Shown here: one piece after another, positions 1 to 10,989 of the stretch
How positions within the stretch are numbered: the stretch's first letter is position 1
Layout of the letters: every line of letters starts with the position of its first letter
From: Pachyseris speciosa
Lineage: Eukaryota; Cnidaria; Anthozoa; Scleractinia; Pachyseridae
Length of the DNA: 64,000 nt
NCBI GenBank assembly: GCA_016490735.1
Contig: JAEMWC010000349.1
Span: 698,501-762,500 of the forward strand
Direction of reading: 5' to 3'
The notes under the pieces: model-generated
What the model was told of the DNA's origin: nothing
What the model saw: the letters and a program-made list of their open reading frames with translations, nothing else
The model's database searches: none
Made by a program: the position numbers and the translations under genes

Positions 1-700
1 CTGAATGTCATTGAATAAGAGTAGCGTGTATTGTGTTCTGCTTCGTTCTTCAAAGAACGTCGACCGAGGTAAACAACAGTGGCCGGGTATTCTACAGTTA
101 CTAGTACATCAGGCGACAACACTCAAAACAATTTGCGGATCGCACTTCTTCCCTTTGGGGTGTCCAGCAAACGCTTCTTTACTGGTGTGACTTTGTCGGA
201 GTTGACTTCCTAAATTTACCTTGCATCGATTCCTGGACGAATGAATACAGTAATCTAAGATTTCGAATCTTGCGAGCACAAGGATTACAAAAGTGACTTG
301 ATTACTTCTCACATTCAGCTCTCACATTTTACCACCTCAAGTCCAACTTCCTAGCAGATTAGTACTAAAATGTCTTCCTCGCAGTCCTTCCTTTTCGACG
401 GATCGAAAAGATTTTCTGTAGAAATAAAGCTTGTTTGGTTTAAATCACCAAATTTAACTTTGAAATTACAATTACAAAGCCTGTGTTGGTCGCTCGGATT
501 CATTTGAGATTCCTCAATTCCCACACCACACGCGCGTTGCGAAATATTTTGTCAAGTCAAGTTAGTTTTAAATACGAGTACTCGAAAATTTACTTCCGTT
601 ATGGGAGGCGAAACATTTTATTGCTTTATTTATTACAGCCGATGACAGCATGAAATGTGATTGAGTGCGCTCAGGCATGACAGGCCAAGTGGGTGGTTTT
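1..700. other. Intergenic, nothing recognised
   Basis: No splice-bounded exon, protein motif or TIR pair was recognised. The short open frames have no similarity that I can name. Confidence 0.5.
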
Positions 701-702
701 CA

Positions 703-860
703 AGTTTGTCTGCAAGCGTTTCCTCCCCTCCTCTCACCCTTCCCACTCTATTTTTTTTAGCTCTCGCCCCATTTTTCGCGCGGGCAAAACATCGAAAAAT
801 CCCTTTGCTCGATCTATCTCTGCTAGAAAACCACACGGAAACGCTTGCTACGCAGGCTAA
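703..860. repeat. Foldback (MITE-like) repeat
   Basis: The left end (GTCTGCAAGCGTTTCC near 708) is the imperfect inverse of the right end (GGAAACGCTTGCTACGCAGGC without the last bases, near 838-857). The middle is pyrimidine-rich followed by TTTTCGCGCGG. The same core and the words CTTGCTACG recur at 17188-17370, so this is a dispersed foldback family. No coding capacity is seen. Confidence 0.5.
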
Positions 861-1055
861 CACGCCGCTTTCTTATGGCATTATTAATACGTGTTAGGGC
901 CCATGAGCTGAATTTTATCCTCATGAAAACATGAAAGTGCAAAAAATCGTTTTGAGATTGTTTTGCTGTGTGTGAAGTTGTTGAGTGATTGTGGTTTTGA
1001 ATGGTTGTGAATGGATTTTTGTCGAGTATTACGCTGTTACGCTATTACGGGATTG

Positions 1056-1680
1056 TTCAATCAATCAATCAATCAATCTTTATTTCACTTTCACCTAAAA
1101 ATTATAATTTAATAGCAAATAAAATCTTAAGGAATGGTGTAAAGTGAGTGGAGTCCAAAGAAAGCATAGCTTGTAACAATATTGACCACACCTAGTGGTA
1201 CACAAATAATAAGTAATTATTAAGGGCTTAGCAGATTTTAGACAAAACAAAACACAAACAAAACGAATATATTCATCATAATAATTAATGCATGCAAAAT
1301 AAGGTATAGTTTTGTAACAAAACGTAGAAGTTAAATAAAGAACAATCATCAAAGCCTTAGAATGAATATTGAGCTCAAATTAATCCAAAAAATTAGAATA
1401 ATGGGATAATTAATATAAAGAACTATACTATAAAAAGTTAATTGGTAGTCAAAAGAAAAACGATTTAAAAATGGCATTTTTAAAAGTCTGGACACTTGGT
1501 TTGCTTTTAATTTCATTGCTCAGGCCGTTCCAAAGTTTTTTTCCTTTATAGGAAATTGCATTTTGTTAAATTTTGACATTGAATTTTACAAAGGAAAATG
1601 AAGATGATCAGATTGACGAGTATTATGTGAATGAACTTGATTGTTGGTAATCATAAGATGGTCAAATAGATCTCGAAGTA
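1056..1680 (-). mobile_element. LINE 3' fragment
   Basis: On the minus strand the segment near 1545-1480 reads LWNGLSNEIKSKPSVQTFK, matching the WN-L...S...FK C-terminal end of non-LTR reverse transcriptase ORFs. It is followed by an AT-rich 3' UTR and ends in a (GATT)n tail at 1076-1056, a typical short tandem LINE tail. It is strongly 5'-truncated and sits inside a minisatellite, with related units on both sides. Confidence 0.6.
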
Positions 1681-1683
1681 TAA

Positions 1684-1903
1684 TGAATGGATTTTTGTCG
1701 AGTATTACGTTGTTATGCTATTACGGGATTGTTTTGCAGTCTGTGAATCAATTTTTGTCGGACTGCTACGTTGTCACGGTATTACTGGATTTTGCTGTGA
1801 ATCAGTTTTTCTCGGACTACTACGTTGTTACGCCATTACTGCATACTACGTTGTTTTGGCAGTGAATATTTTAATTTTGTCGAACTGCTACATTGTAACG
1901 CTA
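1684..1903. repeat. About 58-bp minisatellite, four units
   Basis: Consecutive diverged units begin GTGAATCA.TTTTTGTCG and contain TACG.TGTTACG.TATTAC, spaced about 55-65 bp. One more unit is at 1010-1052, on the other side of the LINE fragment, so the array was split by that insertion. No coding function is seen. Confidence 0.6.
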
Positions 1904-1905
1904 TT

Positions 1906-3389
1906 CAAGGGACAGTCACGCATGACATCTTTTGTCTGTTACTCTAAAATCTGGAGAGAACAAGTTAAAAACTAGAGCAGTGAAAAGAGAGGAACCATTT
2001 AGCGCAAAAACTAGGGATAAGATCGCTCTTATTACGTTTTTATGGGGGAAAAGCGGAACGGAAAATCGCAATCCTATAGCGCGCAGCATATGACTTTCAT
2101 AGACAAGCTTACTGTTTGACAGAGACAAACTGACAGGCTGGCTAACTGGAGACTGGTCTGAACAATTGACTGAATACATGGCATGATTGGGTAGCCGGCC
2201 ATCTTCCTGACACAGCAAGTCGTGGCTGGCTGTCCGCCTGGTTGGCTTGTAGGCAAACATACCGACTGACTGACTCACTGGTATGCTGACTTGTGAACTG
2301 ATTCCTTGATTTACAACCGGTAAGTGCTAAATTGAACATTTTCATGTATTCACAGGAATTTAGCCCTGAGGATTTCTATAATCAGTTAGAGGAAAAAGAG
2401 TGTTAGAGAAGATCCCTGACAAGGCAGACATCACCAACCATGTGAAAGTGAATGGTCGCAATTTATCAAGACATTCAATCTTCCAATATTAGTTCTCGGT
2501 GGAGAAGGTTACACAATCAAGAATGTTGCACGATGCTGATAAGCTGTGGCATGCACATGATCCCCAAGCAGCGGGAGAAAAATGGCGCGCGAGTAAGTGC
2601 GGCACGGCCGAGGGTGGATACACGCGAGGAGGAGAGAAGTCTTCAAATGGCCGGCGCTATAAAGGCTTATCCTAAGGATCCGGCTACGCGTTTGTTGATC
2701 TTTTTTTTGGGATCATTACGTTTCACTTAGGAGCAGAGACTGCCGTGTTTATTTTATTGTCGAGTAATTGTTTTGCATCTAGTTTCACTACAATGAAGTC
2801 CTCAACGGCCTCAAATCTACCGCTGTTACTGCGCAACCTTGCACAGGCGAGTGACTGTCGAGGGAATTGTACCAATGAAAATGCATAAAGAGTAGTAAAG
2901 GGAATTTCCGCGTTCTGATTGGGACTTAAAATCCACCATTCTCTCAAGGTTTGGTACATCTTACCATTGAGATTGGTGGAGACGTCTTAGTGGAGTGGGG
3001 TGGGTGGGGGGATTGCTTGGTGATTGGTATAAGTTAATAACAAGTTCTTGTTCCTTTAAAAGGTACCCTTCGTAGAAAATGTTTGAGGTGTATTTTGTTT
3101 CCGTTACAGGGCGTACGACACATCTCCGCTAGTGGGCCAGGAAATCTGCAGTGAAATTCGTTACAGGTACTAAGAGATACCTGACGTTTAACAATCATAA
3201 TAAGAATCTTTTTTTTAATTGCAATGACACAACAACGAAGCACAAGACATACAACCACAATACACTACTTATAAGGTTTACAGTACGATGCTGAAAAAGT
3301 AACTTTGAAAAATAAAGAATAACTACTCACAATAGAGTATTTACAAATATGCAATATTGGGTCAGCAGTGAAAAAAAAGATTCGCACTG

Positions 3390-3390
<1 letters not shown>
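1906..3390. other. Intergenic, low-complexity stretches only
   Basis: Contains ACTG/CAGT-rich simple sequence around 2110-2290. I see no exon, RNA gene or TIR pair here. Confidence 0.4.
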
Positions 3391-3393
<3 letters not shown>

Positions 3394-3420
<27 letters not shown>

Positions 3421-3446
3421 CATTATTATTATTATTATTATTATTT
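3394..3446. repeat. (ATT)n microsatellite
   Basis: An uninterrupted run of ATT repeats with one CATT interruption, about 50 bp, next to the 3' end of the minus-strand LINE. Confidence 0.9.
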
Positions 3447-3449
3447 TAT

Positions 3450-4597
3450 GTAAATATATACAGGAACCTGCTTGACTTAGATGTCTAGAAAGCAAAAAGC
3501 ATTTAAAGGAGATATCGTTCAAGTTGTCGCAGTGACTGGAGTATTTTATGCCACTTCTCTTTGATTCTTTCTGCGTTCCTGTTGTCGTTGAAATTTGTTT
3601 TTTCAATTTTTAAATTGCTTTTAACCTGATAAATATCTTCTAATATAGATGGTTTGGTATCCTTGTACTCGCAACTAAGAATATTGTATCTAGCCAGAAG
3701 TTGGCGATGATTTACTAGAATTTCTCCTTTTGCTCCGATCCCGCGAGACCTAAACATTCAGTCTACTTTAAAACGTGAGAGGCCTGTATCAAATTAACTG
3801 AAATTAAGAAATACTGTATACTATTCCAAAAAGCATTTGTTACCGGGCAATCCCAGAACAGGTGGATTAGCGTTTCCTGGGCGTTTTGGCAAAAGCCAGT
3901 GGAGGAACTTAAACTGGAAGTTCCTGAGTTTCACGCTTCACGTGCATTTCCTGGGTAATAAATAAATTGACTTCCAATCAAAATTCTCCACCTCTTCAGA
4001 TCCACAGTCTCTAATCCATTTCGCTTGGATTTTCTCAGGGCGGGTACATTTCTTATTAATGAAGGTCTTGTATGCCAGTTGGGTAGGATTTTTGGTTGAA
4101 TTCAGTTGTGCTAGCATCTTTTCTGATTTTTTGTCGTCTGGCATCATTAAATGTAGTGACTTAAAAGCACATTTAATGGCCGATGTCACTGCATAATATT
4201 CAAGAAAGGAGACAATTAGACAGAATTTATTTCTAAAATAGCTATATGTCTTTAATTTGGACTCGCTTGTCAAAAGATCATTAATATTCCGCAAACCTGC
4301 ATCAACCCGGTGCTTATAAAAAAAATAGTCTTGCCCGCAATTCTAATTATTGAATTGTTCCATATGGATTCGGCACCAAAATCAGCTTGTGAAGAAAAGG
4401 AGTCTCTGTAATTTAAATCTGACCACAGTTCAATAAGTTCCAGGAGGAAGTTACCATTTATATCGAGGCTTTTGACATCTTTTCGTACTAAGTTACCAGT
4501 AAAAATTAGTTTTCCTCGAAACTTAGACAAATAGAAGTCCAAAAAGGATTCCTCTTTAGATTGGCAATCATCAGAAATATACATAAGAGCAAGTGCA
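3450..4597 (-). mobile_element. LINE, 3' part of a split element
   Basis: Minus-strand open frames at 4584-4270, 4294-3938 and 3757-3503 together read as the C-terminal part of a non-LTR retrotransposon ORF2: ELWSDLNYRDSF, then SIWNNSIIRIAGK, then a Lys/Trp-rich tail. Frameshifts and stops separate them. The upstream reverse transcriptase half is at 8692-9480. Removing the 4.1-kb insertion and one copy of TGCA joins the two halves in one frame (HGYLRENALALMYISDD). The order of motifs resembles L1/Tx1-type elements. It is a dead, 5'-truncated copy. Confidence 0.75.
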
Positions 4598-5010
4598 CAG
4601 GAAAATCGAGCAAAAGGCGGCCACAGTCGAACACCTAACCTACCCTCATTTTAAGTCTATAGAGTGGTACTGACGAGTTTACAAACCTCATGGGGTTTAG
4701 TTTCCGAAATACGGCCGATTTTTGGAATTATTTGAGAGTTTTGATTTCGCCGAGTTGTTGTCCCAACTAGATCTGATATAAAAGTTTCAGAAGCTCCTTC
4801 GTCGAATTTGCCTAGTATAATATATCTGAACCTGAGAAACATCAACCAAATGCCTGGGTAAGTTGTTGAGACATCTGTGTCACACTTAGATCTGTTTTAG
4901 TGTTGGAACTGGAGCTGATAAGAGCCCACTCTGGCGCTGATAAGACCCGAATGCAGGGCGATATTGACGATTGCGTGACAGATTTTGAAACATCCCACGG
5001 GCGAAATCCT
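4598..5010 (+). repeat. Left terminal inverted repeat of the 4.1-kb element
   Basis: Nearly identical, in inverted orientation, to two blocks of the right arm. A short open frame here (4900-5154) reappears inverted at 7799-7575 only because of the repeat, so it is not taken as a gene. Confidence 0.8.
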
Positions 5011-5485
5011 TCGCGCTTTCGAAAACCAGATTGTTACCTTAGTAAATCAAATGTAACGGACTTTGTTTGTTTGTTTGATTTTGTGTTCGATTGGAAATTC
5101 GGATCCAGATTTCCCAATCGACTCGGCACCCCTAATTCCACGTTGCGGAAATAGTGTTTGCGCGTCTTTGCCAAAGACGTGAATCGACCAATCCCCACGG
5201 CCAGGGTTTTGCACGAGAGAGCGGAAATCATGTTTTTACTCTATGGAAGGTGAAACGTGTTCATTTCAAGAGATCGTTGGCGGGCAACGTGGTTTCAGTA
5301 GCAAGGATGATGTCTGTTAAAGTCATGCCATTGCTCAACTGCATAAGTCTGCAGTTGCCTTTAGTGACGCGGCAGAATGAAGTTGAGCTTATTCTCGCAA
5401 GAGCGCGTCATTTTTCTCGCCCGCAAAACATCAGATCAACTCAAGATATGTCCTCGCCATCGGGAGACACCTGGTCTTGGCTGTA

Positions 5486-6008
5486 AACGCAACATTCGTT
5501 TAAACATGCAGGGATTTAGCGTCCTTTCTTAACGCGCGCCAAATGCGTGGCTTAAAACAATGCAAAGCTAACAATGTTAAATTCTCTTTATCAAGAGTTT
5601 GATTTGAATTCTTTTCGGTCATTTCGGTGGTTCCGTTCCTTTCTTTAAGGTGGTTCCGGTTGTTCCGCTGGTTTCGGTGGTTTCGTTCCGGTGGTTCCGT
5701 TCCAGTGTTCCTGATTTAATATCTGGATTTTAGGAGCGTGTGCTAAAATTAGGAACACAGGAACGAAACCACGGTAACGGAACCACCGAAACAACTAGCA
5801 CCACCGGAACAAAACCACCTAAACCAGGGGAACAACCGAAACCGCAGGAACGGCACGAACGGAACCACCGGAGCAACCGAGACGATTTCAAATCAAACTC
5901 TTGATAAAGAGAATTTAACATTGTTAACTTTGCATTTGTTTTACGCCGAGCATTTGGCGCGTGTAAAGAGAATAAGCTAAATCCCTGCATGTTTAACAAA
6001 CGTTGCTT
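5486..6008. repeat. Palindromic foldback with GGTTCCG minisatellite arms
   Basis: Arms of about 250 bp start near GCAACATTCGTTTAAACATG and end with the inverse. Each arm contains many GGTTCCG/GGTTTCG units, and the arms meet near 5715-5735. A half copy lies at 7120-7345. The single strand could form a long hairpin. No coding capacity. Confidence 0.7.
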
Positions 6009-6135
6009 ACCCACAGCGTACAAATACAGTTTTCCATTGGTGTAAACGGGGGCGGATCAAGAAAATCTAGAAAGAGGGGAGGGGGGAGGGGGCGAAGAAA
6101 ATGCAGCAAGAGCACACCCCCACCCACCCCTCAGC

Positions 6136-7093
6136 TAGGCCTGTCCCAATTGCGCTGGGCACTTTTTCAGCACTTTTTGAATTTGGAGCACTGTTTTACA
6201 TTTCCAGCTTAATTGACTTTTGAGCAGAATTTGAGCTTTTTTTCGCTTTTTGGGAAACATTTCAGCACATTTTTAACATTTTTTCATATGTTGAATGCAA
6301 TATTTTGTCTTTGAAACGTTTTCAGTGAAGCCGAGTAATTCTATTATCATGAATTTGAATAATTCCACCTTGTTTCCTGACTGGCTGACTGTTGTCATGA
6401 AAATGCACGAGCTATGGTCCTTTTAACCTTGGAAACAGTCGATTCTGATTGGTTCGTTTCTCGGTGTTTCTCAGACCTTTTAGCGTTCTTTTCTGTTTAG
6501 TGTAGCTGCTGACGAAAGCATTGTTTAGAGGCCCTGCCAGGGTAAATTCCGACAAGGGACATGGCCCCCAAAATAGCGACAGCACATAAAATGGGAGTAA
6601 ACAAAACTTAAAACCATTGTACGTTTTTTCGGCCCTTGCTTTTATACTCTTTGTTGATTTTATTACGCCGATCAGATCACCAGTTTGAGCCAACGTATAC
6701 CAGCAGGATTATTGTCCACGGTTGCTTGCTTGAACATATGATATACATAAAATGAAATCCCCACGAGAGACATCATTCCCGACAGTGGCATCACGGCCGA
6801 GAATTAATGATTTAAACACCGAAACGGGAGATTTTAAAATGCAAACAAGCAACACTGGGCACCCCCTCCCCCACCCCCTGGCAGGGCCTCTGTTTATGTT
6901 GTATATCACTGTTTCTAAACCGGTCAAATGGTTTAAAGATGGAAGCAACAAACCAGCTCAGGAAATAGCAACTTTCGCACACTATTTCTAAATTTCAAGC
7001 ACTTATTATAAAAATCGAGCACTATCTGAGCACTTTTTTGCCACGTCTTGAGCACTTTTTGGCGATTTTTCCATCGCAATCGGGACAGGCCTA
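6136..7093. mobile_element. hAT-like TIR element (958 bp)
   Basis: Termini are inverted (TAGGCCTGTCCC.ATTGCG and its complement) and flanked by an 8-bp duplication with one mismatch: CCCTCAGC at 6128-6135 and CCCCCAGC at 7094-7101. Eight-base duplications are the hAT hallmark. Sub-terminal GAGCACTTTTT words repeat at both ends. No transposase is present, and it carries a further nested element at 6528-6890. Confidence 0.6.
6528..6890. mobile_element. Nested 363-bp TIR element
   Basis: Termini GAGGCCCTGCCAGGG and inverse, flanked by direct TGTTTA at 6522-6527 and 6891-6896. It lies wholly inside the hAT-like element, so it is the youngest layer here. No open frame worth calling. Confidence 0.6.
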
Positions 7094-7119
7094 CCCCCAG
7101 CCTGATACAGAATACCACG

Positions 7120-7345
7120 TCGTTAAACATGCAAGGATTTAGCGTACTCTCTTTACGCGCGCCAAATTCGCAGCTTGAAAAAATGCAAAGCCAACAATGT
7201 TAAAGTCTCTTTAACAAGAGTTTGATTTGAATTCGTTTCGGTTGTTCCGGTGGTTCCGTTTCCTCTATTCCGGCGGTTTCGGTTCCGGTTGTTTCGCTGG
7301 TTTCGGTAGTTTCGTTCCGGTGGTTCTGTTCCGGTGGCTTTCTGG
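7120..7345. repeat. Half copy of the GGTTCCG foldback
   Basis: Starts AAACATGCAAGGATTTAGCG and runs through the same GTTTGATTTGAATTCGTTTC block into GGTTCCG repeats, matching the left arm of 5486-6008 but without the mirror arm. Confidence 0.6.
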
Positions 7346-7689
7346 GTTTTAGCACATGCCAATTTTCAGAGCTAAATCCAAACAGTTGCCAATCGACAGT
7401 CGACTCGAGGGACTGTTTCTCGACTTGGACTGACATAGATAATTCGTTTAACCTGCCGAAAAATGAAGAAACGAACAGCTATATTGATGTGTTTTCTTTG
7501 AGGAATTTTGCGAAAGATACACCATGATGGAGATGCTCGGGTACAAGTTTTACTCAGATATGCAACCGAGACGCTTAACGGCTATTATTACGTGAATATA
7601 CCCCTTGATTATATTTTTTGGGGGGATATTTTATTTTTAAAGATGGACCATTAGAAAAGTGATGTGGGGGTGGGGGATTTTGGGAGACA

Positions 7690-8691
7690 AGATTTATCCC
7701 GTCGGGTGTTTCAAAATCTGTCACGCAATCGTCAATATCGCCCTGCATTCGGGTCTTATCAGCGCCAGAGTGGGCTCTTATCAGCTCCAGTTCCAACACT
7801 AAAACAGATCTAAGTGTGACACAGATGTCTCAACAACTTACCCAGGCATTTGGTTGATGTTTCTCAGGTTCAGATATATTATACTAGGCAAATTCGACGA
7901 AGGAGCTTCTGAAACTTTTATATCAGATCTAGTTGGGACAACAACTCGGCCTCATTCTGCCGCTTCAAGACAATCCACGCTGCTATTCCACTCCATTATA
8001 TAATGGTAAGTCAAATTCATTCTCAAATGAAATATGGAATGAGAATATTAGTTAATATGGAGCGCTCATTTCAATGTAACCGATGCGACTAGTCAATGTA
8101 AACAAACACTCTGAGGTCAATTTGAGGTCACTAAGCGCAAAATTTCTTCAAATTGGTCGACTTATTCTGAAGCGCTCGCTAAGAAACCCAAACAAAACTT
8201 TAATGTACGTTAAAACACTATATCTCGAGACTTCAAAACCAAAATTTGGGGCAATTCGGAGAATTCCCATAGCCTGTAGCTCGATTTCAGTTTTGCCTAT
8301 AAATTTTCGCATTCGTGAGCTCTGGTCCACTGGCCATTTAGAATGCGGCTAACAAGCGTTGCTTTTACACTTGACAATCGGAAATCTGTCGTAAATAGGA
8401 TGCTACATGTCCATTTTATAGAAATTAAGTGTTAGGTTGCCGATAGGTTGACATGTTTGGTTACGCGAAGCAGTTTTTTCGGCCGGTCTATTTTCCCTTG
8501 TGAGGCGGCTAATTTCAGGCGTCAGACGGGCGAAATCAAAACTCTCAAATAATTCCAAAAATCGGCCGTATTTCGGAAACTAAACCCCATGAGGTTTGTA
8601 AACTCGTCAGTACCACTCTATAGACTTAAAATGAGGGTAGGTTAGGTGTTCGACTGTGGCCACGAATTTTCCGTTTTGCTCGATTTTCCTG
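7690..8691 (-). repeat. Right terminal inverted repeat with about 580-bp extra block
   Basis: The inverse of 4598-5010, interrupted between AACTCGG (ends 7949) and GCGAAATC (starts 8530). The extra block has no TIR of its own that I can see. Either it inserted into this arm or it was lost from the left one. Confidence 0.6.
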
Positions 8692-9480
8692 TGCATTCTC
8701 TCTTAAGTATCCATGTAATTTTGAAAGCCTTACGGTATTAAAATTCCATAATGTCCAGCATATTCAGTCCTCCATCTTGGTCATTAATCCGCTATCATTT
8801 CAGTTCGTTTAATTTTGTCACACTTGTTATCCCAAAGGAACTTAAAAATAAGGTCATTAATTTCTGTTAAGGATTTTAGGCCTGAAGGCATTGACGACAT
8901 GACGTAAGCCATTTGAGATGCGGCTAAGGCCTTGACATTTCAGCAATCAACGTTAGCCTTTTATTGTGCCAATTGTTTAAGACATTCCCTACATTTCGAA
9001 CCTTCTCCTCGTAATTCTTTTTCAGACTTCCTACCTTATTGACACAGAACCAAACGCCCAAATCCTTAACTCTACCGTTTGCCTAAGTAAAATTTTTATC
9101 GGGGCACAAAATTTGGTTTGATTCCTTTAATGAGCTTATCCAAAGAACTTCTGTTTTGTCACAATTAACTTTTAGCCCTAACATATGGAGAGAGCGCTGA
9201 AGCGATTTTTGAGAACCATTTAAAATCAAAGTAGTATCATCTGCAAACTGACTTAACTTACATTCAGTACTACCTACTGATATCCCTTTGATTACAGCAT
9301 CTTTACGGATGTCAGCAGCCAAAATCTCTGCACAAAAGATAATCTCTGCGAAAGTGGGCAGCCCTGCGTAACACCCCGACCCAATTCAAAGAAAACACCC
9401 GACCAACCGTTATTCACAACACAGATCTTGATGTCACAGTAGAACATATTGATCCAATTAATAAGAGACGACCCGAAACC
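8692..9480 (-). mobile_element. LINE, reverse-transcriptase part of a split element
   Basis: The minus strand carries RT motifs: GRGVTQGCPLS (around 9385) and then FADDTTLILNGS (around 9245-9210), the catalytic (Y/F)ADD box. LGLKVNCDKTEVLW follows. Frames are broken between the two motifs and downstream. Continuous with 4597-3450 after excision of the TIR element. Sequence above about 9480 no longer reads as LINE, so the copy is 5'-truncated. Confidence 0.75.
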
Positions 9481-9750
9481 GAAGCAAAGTAACGCTTGCT
9501 TTTTTACAAGACAGGCTTTGATGTTGTCGTTGTTTGTTTGTTTTTAATTTTACCCCCCCCCTCCCCCTAGCTGCATTCCGCGGGTTAAATGTATTTCTTC
9601 TGCATCTTGTTTTAGAAGATTGGGAGGATAGTAAAGGTTTGGTCACATGGTGCATTACCATAGCAGCAGCATGACCTGTTAGCTTTGGAAAAAAAAACGA
9701 AAACGAGCTGAAAAATACCACCCTCTGTCTAAAACCTAATCTTGTATGGG

Positions 9751-10139
9751 CCATGTTCTAAACAAGTAAGGGCCTGGGAACGAGGTTTTAGAATTTATCG
9801 ATTCGAAAAAATTGTTAAGCACCTCAAAAATGGTCACCTAACCAACTTTGACGCTGTTCAGTTGAATTGGAGCCGAAAAAAAAATGCGTTTGAAAATTGT
9901 GAAAATTAGAGACTTTGTATGGTCTGGAGGGAGACACTTTCCGAAATAGAGACATTTGTATGGGATTTTTTTGGGTTTTAAATGCATGTTATCTGGCGGC
10001 TTTTCAACCAAACATACTCAAACTTGCTGAAACTGCTTATTTTGAGATACCCTTACATGTGAGCATCGATTTAGTTCAATTTCATTGATTTCAATGAAGT
10101 CTGGATTTGTTCCCAGGCCCTTACTCGTTTAGAACATGG
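9751..10139. repeat. Short TIR element
   Basis: The left end CCATGTTCTAAAC.AGTAAG then GGCCTGGGAAC is mirrored by GTTCCCAGGCC then CTTACTCGTTTAGAACATGG. About 390 bp, AT-rich interior, no target-site duplication that I can define, no ORF. Confidence 0.55.
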
Positions 10140-10989
10140 CGCATTGTATCCACAGCAGATACTTGGAGTATTTAGCCCCAGACTTCTCCTTGTATCGAGA
10201 TATCGCGGCCAGGATTAAGAATCAAAAAAGCAAACAGGTGAGAATATCACGGTCCCCGTGAACATTGTTTGAAGTTCCTCTGTTCTTATTTGTGCTTCCT
10301 ATTTGAAGCATGCTTCTATTTTACAGTCAATCGTTCTACTTAATCGGGTAAATCGGACGGCCAAAGTGAGGCAAGCTAGCTTCCGACTCGATCAATTGAG
10401 TGGCATTTTTGTCGCATTAACAACCTCTGAATTAGATAATGAGAAAATTAGTCACAAACAACAAGAAACCTTTCTACCGCAAAAGCATGTATTTTTGCTT
10501 AACGTCCTCTGGTCAAAGCGGTAAGTTGCATACCGGTGAGCGAAACAAGGCGGTTAATCGGTTACTTGATCTTAAGACACACTGAGCGCGGAATCTAGAC
10601 TTGTTAGCCTGGCCCTAGGTTCTCTGGGTCCGCATTTAAAATGTTGCTCCATAAAGGACAATTTAGACGGTACGACTTTGTGGCATGTAACAAGCTTACG
10701 ACAAGACTGCGATACAAATTGTGCTGTGTCAATTTAACCTACAACTTGTCGCGGACGACACGTAAATTGAGAAATATTGAGCCCAACCATTAACAGCCAT
10801 GGACAGCTTTCTTTTTCTGTGAAAAAGCGTTTATTTACAGATAAGAAGCGCCTATTTACAATATTAAGTGTACATAAAAATCAGAAGTACAACTGCGGAA
10901 TAGGCGAGACACAAAGAAACAAAGACCCCAAACAAACTCCCTGAGGTAAAACCAGGCAAATTCCTTGAGAAGAGTCCTTGATCAAAGGT

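Larger units (their letters stand above)
4598..8691. mobile_element. 4.1-kb TIR DNA element inside a LINE
   Basis: Ends are perfectly inverted (5' CAGGAAAATCGAGC, 3' GCTCGATTTTCCTG) and flanked by direct TGCA copies at 4594-4597 and 8692-8695. The TIRs are long: 4598-about 5010 and about 7690-8691; the right arm carries about 580 extra bases (about 7950-8529). Excising the element with one TGCA restores the LINE reading frame, which is strong evidence for insertion. No transposase motif was found, so it looks non-autonomous. Its interior holds a palindromic foldback, a hAT-like element and a third TIR element. The superfamily is not certain; a 4-bp TGCA duplication is unusual. Confidence 0.8.

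Noticed and set aside
2452..2730. 92-codon plus-strand frame
   Set aside because: Arg-rich, no recognised motif, no splice or start context, not repeated elsewhere; chance frame.
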